Part shown: positions 1 through 6,428 of the stretch, one piece after another
Layout: the number at the start of each line of letters is the position of its first letter
Position numbering within the stretch: position 1 is the stretch's first letter
Source: an uncultured Clostridia bacterium
GTDB taxonomy: Bacteria; Bacillota; Clostridia; Oscillospirales; Ruminococcaceae
Length of the DNA stretch: 14,015 nt
NCBI GenBank assembly: GCA_947624425.1
Contig: CANQKG010000016.1
Coordinates: 1 to 14,015, forward strand
Direction: 5' to 3'
Notes under the pieces: generated by a model
What the model was told of the DNA's origin: nothing
Database searches by the model: none
What the model saw: the letters and a program-made list of their open reading frames with translations, nothing else
Made by a program: the position numbers and the translations under genes

Positions 1-1559
1 GCCAGAATGATCGAGGAATCTTTCTTCCGCACACGCTTCATGGCGTTGCGGATATATTCGATTGCCGTCATGTTGGTGAGGAAGAGATACAGCTCGTCGA
101 TGGAAGCAGCCGTGTTCCCTTTGCCGAGAAGCTGGTTGCTCATAAAGGAGAGGATATTGAACAGCATGGCGTCTTTGAGTCGTTTGTTCGTGTCCAGCAG
201 TCCCTTCACACCGAACACAAGGAACACATCATCGGTGATATTGGTATGCCCGTTGAAATACTTGGACTCTGCGCCCACGCACATGGAGTGAATGCCGAGG
301 CAGACCTCCTGCAAGGTTTTCTCGGTGTAAAGATGCTTTTGGCTGTTGTCATAGGTCATGAATTCTTCCTCGCACAACTTGTAGAAATCCTCCATGATTG
401 GAAAGTCCGTAGGCTTCATAGTGCTGTAATCGGTGGCGTCGGTGATGCCGAACCGGTCATACAGTTTGGAGAGCAGGATTTCAATCGTGTCGATCTGCGT
501 GTCGCTGAAATCCTTATAGGCACGGAAAAAGTCTTTGAGAAAAGCGATGTGCTGAGATAGCCGGGTCGCTTTCTTGAACGCCTGCGGCGCATCGTCGTCC
601 GCATCGTCTGTATTGTCGCTCCATGCCTTCGGTTCGAGCGGATTGATGGTGTATCTGCCGGAGAGGAAGTCGATATAACAGCCGCCGAGGGCAGAACAGA
701 TCTCCTCGTACTCCGCTTCAGGGTCAAGGCAAATGACCGACTTGCCGGATTCCCGAAGGTTGGTCAGCAATAGTTTCAGCAGATAGCTTTTGCCCTGACC
801 GCTGTTGCCGAGAATGAGGATATTGCTTGTGGTCTTGTCCTCGGCTCTGCGGTCGAAGTCCACAAGGACGTTGCTCCCAAATTTATCACGTCCGATATAC
901 AGTCCCTGCGGATCGGTCTTGCCGGAGAAGTTAAAGGGATAGAGATTGGCAACGCTGGAGGCGGGCAGGACGCGCTCATACTGCGCCCCGAACTGATTGG
1001 CGCCCACTGGCAGAACAGACAAAAATCCTTCTTTCTGCCGCAAGGTCAGCCTGTCCACGGCGATCTTGGAGCGGGTCAGCTCCATGCCGATCTCGCTTTG
1101 CAGTTCTTTCAGCGCGTCCATGCTTTTTGTTTTCAGTTCGATGAACACCGAGCAGTGGAGCAGGCTTTCCCGATTCTTGCGGAGATTGGCAAGCATGGAA
1201 ACCACGTCCTGCAAATTGCCTTCGGCTTCTATCGTTTCGTTCATGTCGTTGCCGGTGCTTTTCATCTTGTTTCGGCGGGTTGCGTTTTGTATGATTTTCC
1301 TTTGCTCCATGCTGTCCACCAGCCGATGATAGACGCGAAGCGTCACCCCACTGCGGTCGGCAAGCTGGGAGAGGATCGCCTGTTCCTCGGTCACGGGCGG
1401 GTACTCCCGCACCGCCCACACACAGCGATAGCTGTCGCCGAGGACATAATGGTCGGAAAAGAATTTGACCGTGCCGGGCAGGATCATATCGAAGAAGTCC
1501 TTGGTGCGAAGCTCCTCTGCCTGCTCCGGAGTCAGCACCTTTTGTTTTCGTTTTAGCAT
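1..1559 (-). CDS. virB4: VirB4-like conjugation ATPase (3' end outside window)
   Basis: Cytoplasmic ATPase that energises the type IV secretion channel during conjugation. The reading frame is open from an ATG at 1559 to the window edge, giving 519 codons with no stop. A Walker A motif, GNSGQGKS, lies at residues 251-258 (about 786-809). The segment ICLDPEAEYEEI follows at about 276-287, and a Walker B-like SIDELYLF at 486-493. The N-terminal 230 residues match the usual VirB4/TraE N-domain layout (KFFSDHYVLGD near 33-42, GLYIGRD near 219-225). An AAGGAGG site sits 4 bases before the ATG. The family is usually longer, so the C-terminal part is missing only because the window ends. It is separated from the other transfer genes by a kinase cassette whose terminator lies just upstream. 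I am confident of the family; the subtype (clostridial CD1110-like) is recollection. Confidence 0.93.
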   Translation of the reverse strand, partial: MLKRKQKVLTPEQAEELRTKDFFDMILPGTVKFFSDHYVLGDSYRCVWAVREYPPVTEEQAILSQLADRSGVTLRVYHRLVDSMEQRKIIQNATRRNKMKSTGNDMNETIEAEGNLQDVVSMLANLRKNRESLLHCSVFIELKTKSMDALKELQSEIGMELTRSKIAVDRLTLRQKEGFLSVLPVGANQFGAQYERVLPASSVANLYPFNFSGKTDPQGLYIGRDKFGSNVLVDFDRRAEDKTTSNILILGNSGQGKSYLLKLLLTNLRESGKSVICLDPEAEYEEICSALGGCYIDFLSGRYTINPLEPKAWSDNTDDADDDAPQAFKKATRLSQHIAFLKDFFRAYKDFSDTQIDTIEILLSKLYDRFGITDATDYSTMKPTDFPIMEDFYKLCEEEFMTYDNSQKHLYTEKTLQEVCLGIHSMCVGAESKYFNGHTNITDDVFLVFGVKGLLDTNKRLKDAMLFNILSFMSNQLLGKGNTAASIDELYLFLTNMTAIEYIRNAMKRVRKKDSSIIL

Positions 1560-1600
1560 ATTTCCTCCTTCCGCCGTTTTACAAACCGAAAAAGGACAGA

Positions 1601-1639
1601 AAAAATCAGCCGTTTTACGGGATCGCAAAACGACTGATT
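1601..1639 (-). terminator. Rho-independent terminator after the first HipA-like gene
   Basis: On the minus strand the arms AATCAG + CGTTTT pair with AAAACG + CTGATT, with one mismatch and a 10-base loop. A run of T follows (plus-strand A run at 1601-1605). It lies 16 bases past the kinase stop codon and about 40 bases before the virB4 start, so it should isolate virB4 from the kinase transcript. Confidence 0.8.
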
Positions 1640-1654
1640 CATTTGGTTCTTGAT

Positions 1655-3169
1655 TTAGACATTCATTTTCGGAGTGTAATCTTCGGCAATATCTTCCTCG
1701 ACGTCATCTTCCGTTGTATTCACCTGTGTCGGCGTTTGGTTCATGGCAAGTTGATACAGATTTTCCACTCGCCGCTCCACCGCTTCGGTAATGGCGCGGA
1801 TACGGGCTTCGTCGATGAATTCTTCGGCGCCATCTACGGACAGTGTATCGGCAATCAGCTCCTTCACGTCGGAAAGCGCGGCAAAGTCGATCCAGTCGAA
1901 GTCGGATACCAGCCGAAGCTGTTCGGCATGATGGTTCTTGAAGGGCTTGCAGATTATGTCCCGTTCCGATTTCATCTGACCGGGCATTTTGTCATAGCCG
2001 AGGGAAGAACCGCTGTCGTAGATCGGTGCAAAACCCAGCCATTTCAGCGTTTCGGCGTCCCGGAGTACTCCGAAGTTGTTCATATGCCGGTCTTCATTGG
2101 CGATGAGGTAGTCCAGCACGATCATGCGGTCGAGGAATGGGACTGCGCCTTCGATACCCAGCATCTCACAGCAATGAACAAAGTGCTGATACACAGAAAC
2201 ATTGTTTTTTCGCTTCTGCGTTTGAAAAATGCGCCATGCGGGAACAAGCTCGGTGTCCTTGGTGACGAAATCCTCACACACGCTGTAGGGTGCGCCTTTG
2301 TTCCATGTGACCGAGTACGGCACATGGGGAATGCCGAGCCGTTCCATGATCCCGGCGGCGATCACCTCGTTAAAAGGCTGTTGGCGAAACGGATTGCTGC
2401 CGCCCTTGACAAGGCAGCGTTTTCCGTTTACGATCTTCCACCGTTTTTTCAGATTTCCGTCCGAAGTATTATCCGGGGAAGAAAAGTCCAGGTTGTTCGC
2501 TTTTTTCTCCGCCCCGAACAGGACGTCGCCGATATCGTCGGAGAAGCCGTGCTCGAAGAAATTGATCCCGTCCCATGTGAAATCGCTTCCTTCGGGACAG
2601 ATCCAATATTGATCGGACAAGCTCAGTCCACAACAGCGTACCAGCAGCATTTTCGTGCTGGTGATCTCCAGCGTTTCCAATGCCTCCCGGACGCCGGAAC
2701 GGCTGGCAGGGATCGAACGGTCAGTCCACCACAAATTCAACTCCGCCCGGTCCGGAACGCCCCGGCGCACGGGAACGCCCACCGGCAGATGTTCCGGCGC
2801 ATAAACCGTACTGATTTTTTGGATAAAGCCCGTAGCATCGTCCAGCTCTATTTCCGCCACTTTGACATTCTTGTGCATCAACGTACAACGCAAACTGTTC
2901 ACCTCATTTCGTTTTGCTTTGGGTGCAGACGGTTTTGCTTTCAGACTGCGAAGCTCCGCCTGCAAGGCTTTGCGCCGTTCGATCTGCTCCGAGAGCGGTT
3001 CGATTTCTTCTTCGTGAAGATATTTGCTTTGCTTTACGCCGCCATCCGACCATTGGTGGTAATAATAGGTCTGCCCGCTGATGGTCTTTTTGGAAATATA
3101 TCCTTTCGGAAGATCGTTCACCTGTGCGGCAAGCTCCGCGATTTTTTTCAAAAGTTCCCGTTCTTCCAT
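1655..3169 (-). CDS. HipA-like serine/threonine kinase with N-terminal GYISKK-type domain
   Basis: A HipA-fold protein kinase of 504 aa. From the ATG at 3169, residues about 20-75 form a short domain (LPKGYISKK, then a YYYHQW strand and a basic KYL) resembling the small DUF6788-type family. Next comes a HipA N-terminal region (WTDRSIPASR, GLSLSDQYWICPEG). The kinase core follows: a lysine in CLVKGG near 255 as candidate ATP-binding Lys, the catalytic loop EDRHMNNFG with Asp near 360, and the metal-binding PIYDSGSS with Asp near 385. The C-terminus is acidic. ATG 3169 has GGGAGG 8 bases upstream; the in-frame GTG at 3175 sits too close to that site. No antitoxin-like helix-turn-helix gene is adjacent. 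A consensus promoter and a terminator bracket it, making a self-contained cassette between two transfer genes. Catalytic residues look intact, so activity is plausible. The substrate is unknown. Confidence 0.85.
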   Translation of the reverse strand: MEERELLKKIAELAAQVNDLPKGYISKKTISGQTYYYHQWSDGGVKQSKYLHEEEIEPLSEQIERRKALQAELRSLKAKPSAPKAKRNEVNSLRCTLMHKNVKVAEIELDDATGFIQKISTVYAPEHLPVGVPVRRGVPDRAELNLWWTDRSIPASRSGVREALETLEITSTKMLLVRCCGLSLSDQYWICPEGSDFTWDGINFFEHGFSDDIGDVLFGAEKKANNLDFSSPDNTSDGNLKKRWKIVNGKRCLVKGGSNPFRQQPFNEVIAAGIMERLGIPHVPYSVTWNKGAPYSVCEDFVTKDTELVPAWRIFQTQKRKNNVSVYQHFVHCCEMLGIEGAVPFLDRMIVLDYLIANEDRHMNNFGVLRDAETLKWLGFAPIYDSGSSLGYDKMPGQMKSERDIICKPFKNHHAEQLRLVSDFDWIDFAALSDVKELIADTLSVDGAEEFIDEARIRAITEAVERRVENLYQLAMNQTPTQVNTTEDDVEEDIAEDYTPKMNV

Positions 3170-3203
3170 ATACACAACCTCCCGACAAAGGATGGATCAT
3201 CAC

Positions 3204-3232
3204 ATTATACCCCGATTTAACCCTTTTGTCAA
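3204..3232 (-). promoter_or_regulatory. Consensus sigma-A promoter of the first HipA-like gene
   Basis: The minus strand shows TTGACA (3227-3232), a 17-base spacer and TATAAT (3204-3209), a full match to the vegetative consensus. It lies about 35 bases upstream of the ATG at 3169. This is the strongest promoter seen in the window. The only motif repeated around it is a GGATCAT word at about 3194 and 3287. Confidence 0.85.
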
Positions 3233-3329
3233 TAGGACTGTGCAAAGAGTGGATAAAAGCTGCAAACTGCTTGACCCCGTCCATAGGATCATTATGCCTG
3301 ACAGCGCAGTGACTGCCGACAGCAGAAGC

Positions 3330-3356
3330 ATAAAATAAAGCAGACTAATCTGCTTT
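3330..3356 (-). terminator. Terminator overlapping the stop codon of the VirB4-N-like gene
   Basis: On the minus strand an 8-base perfect stem (AAAGCAGA with TCTGCTTT, loop TTAG) is followed by TATTTTA. The TAG stop codon of the gene forms part of the loop, so coding and termination signals overlap. It would end transcripts coming from prgI before the kinase cassette. Confidence 0.7.
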
Positions 3357-3947
3357 TTCCGGCTCATCGTTCACTTCAAAATACTGTGCTCCGTCCGTAT
3401 CGGGGAGAGATTCTCCATTCATGCTTGCTTCAAAGTAGATGGCAAGGCATCGTTTGACGTCAGGCTTTCGCATTCTTCTCACCTCAAAGCCCTGCTCCGA
3501 AATGACCTTCTCGATACGGTTGGCAGCGTCAAACACCTGTTTTTCCTTTTGCCCTTTGAGCCGGGCGATAAACAGGAACTGCCTTGCCGTCGCCATTTCG
3601 GTTTGCAGTTCGTCCAGCATATCCGTATCCTGTTTGAGCAGTCTGCGGATATGCTCGTTTTTCTCTGTGGACAGCCGCGTTTTCAGATAGGCTTTGTTTT
3701 CGTCAAAACACTCTGCGGAGTCAAGGCAGGCGATCTCAATGTCCGGCAGTGAGGACAGCACCATCATCAGGTGGCGTATTTTGATTTCGATATTCGTATA
3801 GGACAGGACGGAGATATTGGTGGGTGCGACCGTGTAAAAGAGCAGTTCGCCCTTACTGGTCAAAAGCCCATATTTGGTGAAAGTCTTGATGCCGATCATC
3901 TCCTGCACCGACCGTCCTTTTTTTCTTTTCTGCGGTGTCTTGGTCAC
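3345..3947 (-). CDS. Conjugation protein resembling a stand-alone VirB4 N-terminal domain
   Basis: A 200-aa protein with no signal peptide or membrane helix. After a basic start (TPQKRKKGR) comes a globular region: TSKGELLFYTVAPTNISVLS, then helices rich in E/K/R (NEHIRRLLKQD), ATARQFLFIARLKG, and DVKRCLAIYFEAS. The order (strand pair, NF/NI-x-LS-like motif, long helix, ARQFLF strand) resembles the N-terminal domain of VirB4/TrbE ATPases, but there is no Walker motif. GTG 3947 is preferred because GGAGGTG lies 6 bases upstream and it begins 5 bases after the prgI stop. The ATG at 3962 lies inside prgI and has no ribosome site; it would give 205 aa. Its place between prgI and virB4 supports a transfer role. 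The VirB4-N assignment is inference; the alternative is an unrelated conserved transfer accessory protein. Confidence 0.75.
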   Translation of the reverse strand: MTKTPQKRKKGRSVQEMIGIKTFTKYGLLTSKGELLFYTVAPTNISVLSYTNIEIKIRHLMMVLSSLPDIEIACLDSAECFDENKAYLKTRLSTEKNEHIRRLLKQDTDMLDELQTEMATARQFLFIARLKGQKEKQVFDAANRIEKVISEQGFEVRRMRKPDVKRCLAIYFEASMNGESLPDTDGAQYFEVNDEPEKAD

Positions 3948-3952
3948 CGTTT

Positions 3953-4213
3953 TCACCTCCATTCAAAGTATTGCTGCGTGCTGATGAAGTACCGCACGGC
4001 ATATTTGATAAAATCCAGCACGGTGGTATCGTCCAGCCGGATCGTAAGAAAGCCGCAGCAAAGGGTGGCGGCAGCCGGCATGAACCAGCCAAGCTGCACC
4101 AGCGCCACAATGGAGAGCAGCGCGGCGATACCGAGAATGGCAAAATCGCGCAGTCCCCACAGCCACAGATTTGCCGTGGCTTTCAGATTTTGCGGATACA
4201 GATATTGCGTCAT
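3953..4213 (-). CDS. prgI: PrgI-family type IV secretion membrane protein (intact copy)
   Basis: A small inner-membrane protein of 86 aa, the Gram-positive counterpart of VirB3, which sits beside VirB4 in the transfer channel. It starts MTQYLYPQNLK, followed by two hydrophobic helices at about residues 17-47 and 48-58 (DFAILGIAALLSIVALVQLGW, then an Ala/Leu/Cys segment), and ends in an amphipathic tail (YAVRYFISTQQYFEWR). ATG 4213 has GGGAGG 6 bases upstream and overlaps the stop of the preceding short ORF as ATGA, a translational coupling arrangement. An ATG 15 codons further upstream has no such site. A truncated second copy lies at 7908-8045, so this is the functional one. The family is recognised from sequence and context. 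Confidence 0.88.
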   Translation of the reverse strand: MTQYLYPQNLKATANLWLWGLRDFAILGIAALLSIVALVQLGWFMPAAATLCCGFLTIRLDDTTVLDFIKYAVRYFISTQQYFEWR

Positions 4214-4338
4214 TGTATCCCTCCCATTTCCTGTGATTCGGCGTATACATTCCGCCAAGTGTCGTCCTCATCTTTGATGTGGTTCATATCGGATTCGACT
4301 TCGAGATCGCTTCTCTCAAATTCCTTGCTCTCTTTCAT
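4210..4338 (-). CDS. Vestigial 42-codon copy of the g244 gene
   Basis: A short ORF starting at ATG 4338 (GGGAG about 7 bases upstream) and ending ATGA-coupled to prgI. Its last residues, ESQEMGGIQ, are identical to the end of the 244-aa protein encoded at 8042-8776. Its middle (HIKDEDDTWRNVYA) matches an internal stretch of that protein (HINDEEDTWLNLYA). At DNA level 4211-4243 matches 8043-8075 almost exactly, and 4241-4300 matches about 8255-8315. The bases in between are missing, with the junction at a shared GGCG. It is therefore a remnant with an internal deletion and no N-terminal half. It may now only serve to couple translation into prgI. Confidence 0.7.
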   Translation of the reverse strand: MKESKEFERSDLEVESDMNHIKDEDDTWRNVYAESQEMGGIQ

Positions 4339-4352
4339 CTTCTACTCCCTAT

Positions 4353-4380
4353 AAAAAAGACACCGCTTTTCAGCGATGTC
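4353..4380 (-). terminator. Terminator, copy 1 (downstream half-context, T run on minus strand)
   Basis: On the minus strand GACATCGCT pairs with AGCGGTGTC (one G-T wobble) around a GAAA loop, followed by TTTTTT. It sits directly before the vestigial g244 ORF and prgI, so prgI expression would need readthrough or another promoter. Confidence 0.8.
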
Positions 4381-4585
4381 TCAGTCTGTCGAACAAGCAA
4401 TCAGTAACGGAAAAATTTATAATTCGTCACGGAGGCGGACATGTGCCGCCGCAGTGACACCTCTAGAGAAAACCGGTGCAGGCGGCGTCAGAATTGGCGC
4501 TAAGCCAAACCGGTTTTCGACGAAAAGGGGGAAACAGCGTGGCGATTTTATCGACACGCTCAGACACCGCTTTTCAGCGATGTCT
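4358..4585. repeat. 24-bp direct repeats (4358-4381 and 4562-4585) containing the terminator stem
   Basis: The two copies are identical over 24 bases, with core CACCGCTTTTCAGCGATG, and start 204 bases apart. Copy 1 keeps the A-run side (T run on the minus strand), copy 2 keeps TTTTG on the other side. Joined at the repeat they would rebuild one bidirectional terminator. Confidence 0.85.
4382..4561. mobile_element. Putative 180-bp non-autonomous insertion inside a terminator
   Basis: This non-coding segment lies between the two 24-bp direct repeats. Its ends are imperfect inverted repeats: at the left CAG-TCTGTCGA, at the right (reverse complement) GAG-CGTGTCGA; counting adjoining repeat bases, 13 of 16 positions match. 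It holds two strong hairpins. One is at 4426-4458 (GTCAC and GGCGG arms). The other is a nested one at 4468-4518, with outer arms GAAAACCGGT/ACCGGTTTTC (10 bp perfect) and inner TTGGC/GCCAA. No plausible coding sequence was found. A MITE-like insertion fits best. A structured RNA or a recombination remnant is possible. The transposase family is not identified. Confidence 0.4.
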
Positions 4586-4588
4586 TTT
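4563..4588. terminator. Terminator, copy 2 (after the second HipA-like gene)
   Basis: The same stem as copy 1, 21 bases past the kinase stop codon. Here the T run (TTTTG) follows the stem on the plus strand, and the minus-strand T run has been displaced by the 180-bp segment. As a minus-strand terminator it may therefore be weakened. Confidence 0.55.
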
Positions 4589-4605
4589 GTGCTTTGGAAG
4601 ATTCG

Positions 4606-5712
4606 TCACAGCGTCAGCCCCATAGACGGATCTTCGTCTTCGGCAATATCCTCTGTGAAAAGGATATCCTGTACCAGCTTCTGCCCGTTGAGAATAAACT
4701 CCCTAATAAACGCCCTGTCCACCTCAAACGGCGCTGCGTTCAGGCATTCGTCCAACAGTTCCTCTGTGATCCTTGGAAGTTTCATGTTCCGAAGCATCTC
4801 ACGGGCAATTTCATTCTGCTGCAAAAACCCACGGAATATCCGAATGATACCGTCCTTTTCCCGGCTTCTGTCGCTTGGGTATCCTCTGGCAATCAGGGCG
4901 ATATTGTGATCGAAACTCGGTGCCATAGACAAAATCTTCCCGCTTTCAATATCCCGCAGAAAGCCGAAATTGCCGGTGTGTCGATCCATGTTATAGCAGA
5001 CCGTGTCAAACCATATCATACGCAGATACTGCTCTGCAAGCGTAGGAGAAATTGCAAAAATTGCATCAAAGCAATCACTGTAATCCTCATTATCACCCAT
5101 CAGCGCAGAAATCGGCTCAAAATTGACCGATGCGCCGTTCGTAAAATCCTTCGTGCGAATGTAGTCCCCGTCCATTTCGTAGTGAGCAGCCAAAAGTCCC
5201 AGCTTTTCCCCCAAAAGGCAGAGGAACAACTCGGAAAAATGCTCGTTTTCGGCTCCGCTTTTATACATCCACCATATGCCGTCAATCAGCCGCCAGCATT
5301 TCTCATAGCTTCCGGTATTGGTCAGCTCCGGCGTTCGTGACGGCTTATGGGAAAAGCCGTCCGGATCGCCTCGCAAAGCAAGCGTATCAAAATAGTTCTC
5401 CTGAAACCGAATGTCCGCATATCGGGCGGTCGATCCTTCCGGACGGAACCAATACCGATCGGTTACGGTCGCCGCATTCACCGCAAGAGCTGTATGCGCG
5501 TCATCCGTCGCGCGGAGCCGCAGCGCCCGTTTGAGCAGCCTTGAATTGATACGGTGTGCGTCAATGGCGCGGGAGGCAAGCCAACCTTCCACATCCTTGG
5601 TCTGTTTTAGGTACAGCGGGATAAGCGACTCGTCAAAATCCGTGATCTCCCCGTTTTTGACAGCAGCAATCACTTTGTCCCCGGACAGGATCTGCCCGGT
5701 GATATGCAGCAT
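4606..5712 (-). CDS. HipA-like kinase, 5' part of its original frame disrupted by a MITE
   Basis: A 368-aa HipA-fold kinase core, paralogous to the one at 1655-3169. Shared features are an N-subdomain with WLASRAIDAHR and TDRYWFRPEG, WWMYKSG with a candidate ATP-binding Lys near 151, the catalytic loop MDRHTGNFG with Asp near 243, and PSFDHN with the metal-binding Asp near 268. The start chosen is ATG 5712, preceded by a perfect AAAGGAGG 8 bases upstream. The frame stays open upstream to a TTG at 5793 and on into the edge of the 281-bp insertion. Removing that insertion would fuse it to the short domain at 6098-6271, giving the same architecture as the first kinase. It may still be made from ATG 5712 as a shorter protein. 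There is no HTH partner gene immediately adjacent. The catalytic residues look intact; the substrate is unknown. Confidence 0.8.
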   Translation of the reverse strand: MLHITGQILSGDKVIAAVKNGEITDFDESLIPLYLKQTKDVEGWLASRAIDAHRINSRLLKRALRLRATDDAHTALAVNAATVTDRYWFRPEGSTARYADIRFQENYFDTLALRGDPDGFSHKPSRTPELTNTGSYEKCWRLIDGIWWMYKSGAENEHFSELFLCLLGEKLGLLAAHYEMDGDYIRTKDFTNGASVNFEPISALMGDNEDYSDCFDAIFAISPTLAEQYLRMIWFDTVCYNMDRHTGNFGFLRDIESGKILSMAPSFDHNIALIARGYPSDRSREKDGIIRIFRGFLQQNEIAREMLRNMKLPRITEELLDECLNAAPFEVDRAFIREFILNGQKLVQDILFTEDIAEDEDPSMGLTL

Positions 5713-5823
5713 ATTCCGCGCCTCCTTTCGCTTTCGATTCTGCACCTGTATGCCTTCCGGCGTATCTTGTAAGGATGCAAGCTCCTGCTGCAATCTCTTG
5801 CGCTTTTCTACCTGTGCAGATAT

Positions 5824-6104
5824 AGGTTAATGCCCGATAGGGGAAAACCGGTTTGGAAGGGCAAAATTCCCCGATATCTGTGCCGAAAAGCCTTGCAATA
5901 CGGCAGTATTCCTTCGTTTTTCGGCTTTGATCTCGAAAAATTTTGCTCCTTCTAAACTGCCCTGCACCCGAAAGCGAGGGATTTTTTTCGTCAGATCGCG
6001 CCTGAGCGGTGCAGGTTATACTGGCGTATAGCAAGCCGATCGGGTGCGAAAATGGCGGAAAAAGAACCGCTTTCGGGCGATTTGTCCCTATCGGGTATTA
6101 GCCT
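5824..6104. mobile_element. 281-bp MITE with 19-bp terminal inverted repeats
   Basis: The ends are AGGTTAATGCCCGATAGGG at 5824 and, in reverse complement from 6104, AGGCTAATACCCGATAGGG; 17 of 19 bases match. Each end is flanked by AT (5822-5823 and 6105-6106), a 2-bp target duplication. Precise removal with one AT kept restores an in-frame junction reading DEYDI-SAQVEKRK, which aligns with the intact paralogue (EEEIEPLSEQIERRK). It contains no transposase ORF, but has internal hairpin potential (CCTGCACC/GGTGCAGG). A 2-bp AT/TA duplication with short inverted repeats is reminiscent of IS630/Tc1-type MITEs; that family link is inference. It also fills the gap of nearly 400 bases without an intact gene. 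Confidence 0.82.
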
Positions 6105-6271
6105 ATGTCATACTCATCAGCTTTGATATACCGGCTTTTCAGCTTACCGTTTTCTGTCCATTGCAGATAGAACCTATCCTTCCCGCCGATCCGCTTTTTG
6201 GAGATATATCCGATGGGAAGCCGAGCGAGTTCCTCCTCGATCTCCTTCATTCGTTCCGAAACTTTCGGCAT
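6098..6271 (-). pseudogene. N-terminal fragment (GYISKK-type domain) cut off from the second HipA-like gene
   Basis: A 57-codon ORF from ATG 6271 reading MPKVSERMKE, then LPIGYISKKRIGGKDRFYLQW and KLKSRYIKADEYDI, and ending at a TAA contributed by the MITE. It matches residues 20-58 of the kinase at 1655-3169 (LPKGYISKK, YYYHQW, KYL) and resembles DUF6788-type small proteins. It is most likely the amputated N-terminal domain of the downstream kinase. It could also be expressed as a free small protein, since it retains its own promoter. Confidence 0.7.
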
Positions 6272-6309
6272 CTTTTATCCCCCATTTCTGCAATATGGCA
6301 CTATATCAC

Positions 6310-6338
6310 AGTATAACCTATTTTTGAACAAAATGCAA
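6310..6338 (-). promoter_or_regulatory. Sigma-A promoter of the second HipA-like gene
   Basis: On the minus strand TTGCAT (6333-6338), a 17-base spacer and TATACT (6310-6315) lie about 39 bases upstream of the ATG at 6271. A 9-bp perfect inverted repeat (TAACCTATT/AATAGGTTA at 6314-6322 and 6337-6345) overlaps both hexamers, suggesting an operator. Confidence 0.72.
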
Positions 6339-6383
6339 TAGGTTACATGAGGCATCCCGGAAAGTTTGCTTTGCTCCGGCAAG

Positions 6384-6410
6384 AAAAAGGCACCGCTTTT
6401 CAGCGATGCC
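6384..6410 (-). terminator. Rho-independent terminator after the CtkA/HipA-like gene
   Basis: On the minus strand GGCATCGCT pairs with AGCGGTGCC around a GAAA loop and is followed by TTTTTC. It lies 18 bases past the kinase stop and shares the 18-base core CACCGCTTTTCAGCGATG (plus strand) with the two terminators at 4358-4588. Confidence 0.88.
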
Positions 6411-6428
6411 CAAGTGATTGCGCCTAAA

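Noticed and set aside
416..1419. Minus-strand frames of 103, 67 and 147 codons
   Set aside because: They are out of frame with the continuous VirB4 frame that carries Walker A and B motifs across the same bases.
1643..3220. 525-codon open frame on the plus strand
   Set aside because: It is antisense to the HipA-like kinase at 1655-3169, whose minus-strand frame has catalytic motifs, a ribosome site, a promoter and a terminator. The plus-strand product has no recognisable motifs and is rich in His/Phe/Arg as antisense frames often are.
4594..5340. 248-codon plus-strand open frame
   Set aside because: Antisense shadow of the second kinase gene; no ribosome site or motif.
5633..6034. 133-codon minus-strand frame across the MITE
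   Set aside because: It crosses the right end of the 281-bp element out of frame with the kinase and has no motif; it is the product of the insertion, not a gene.
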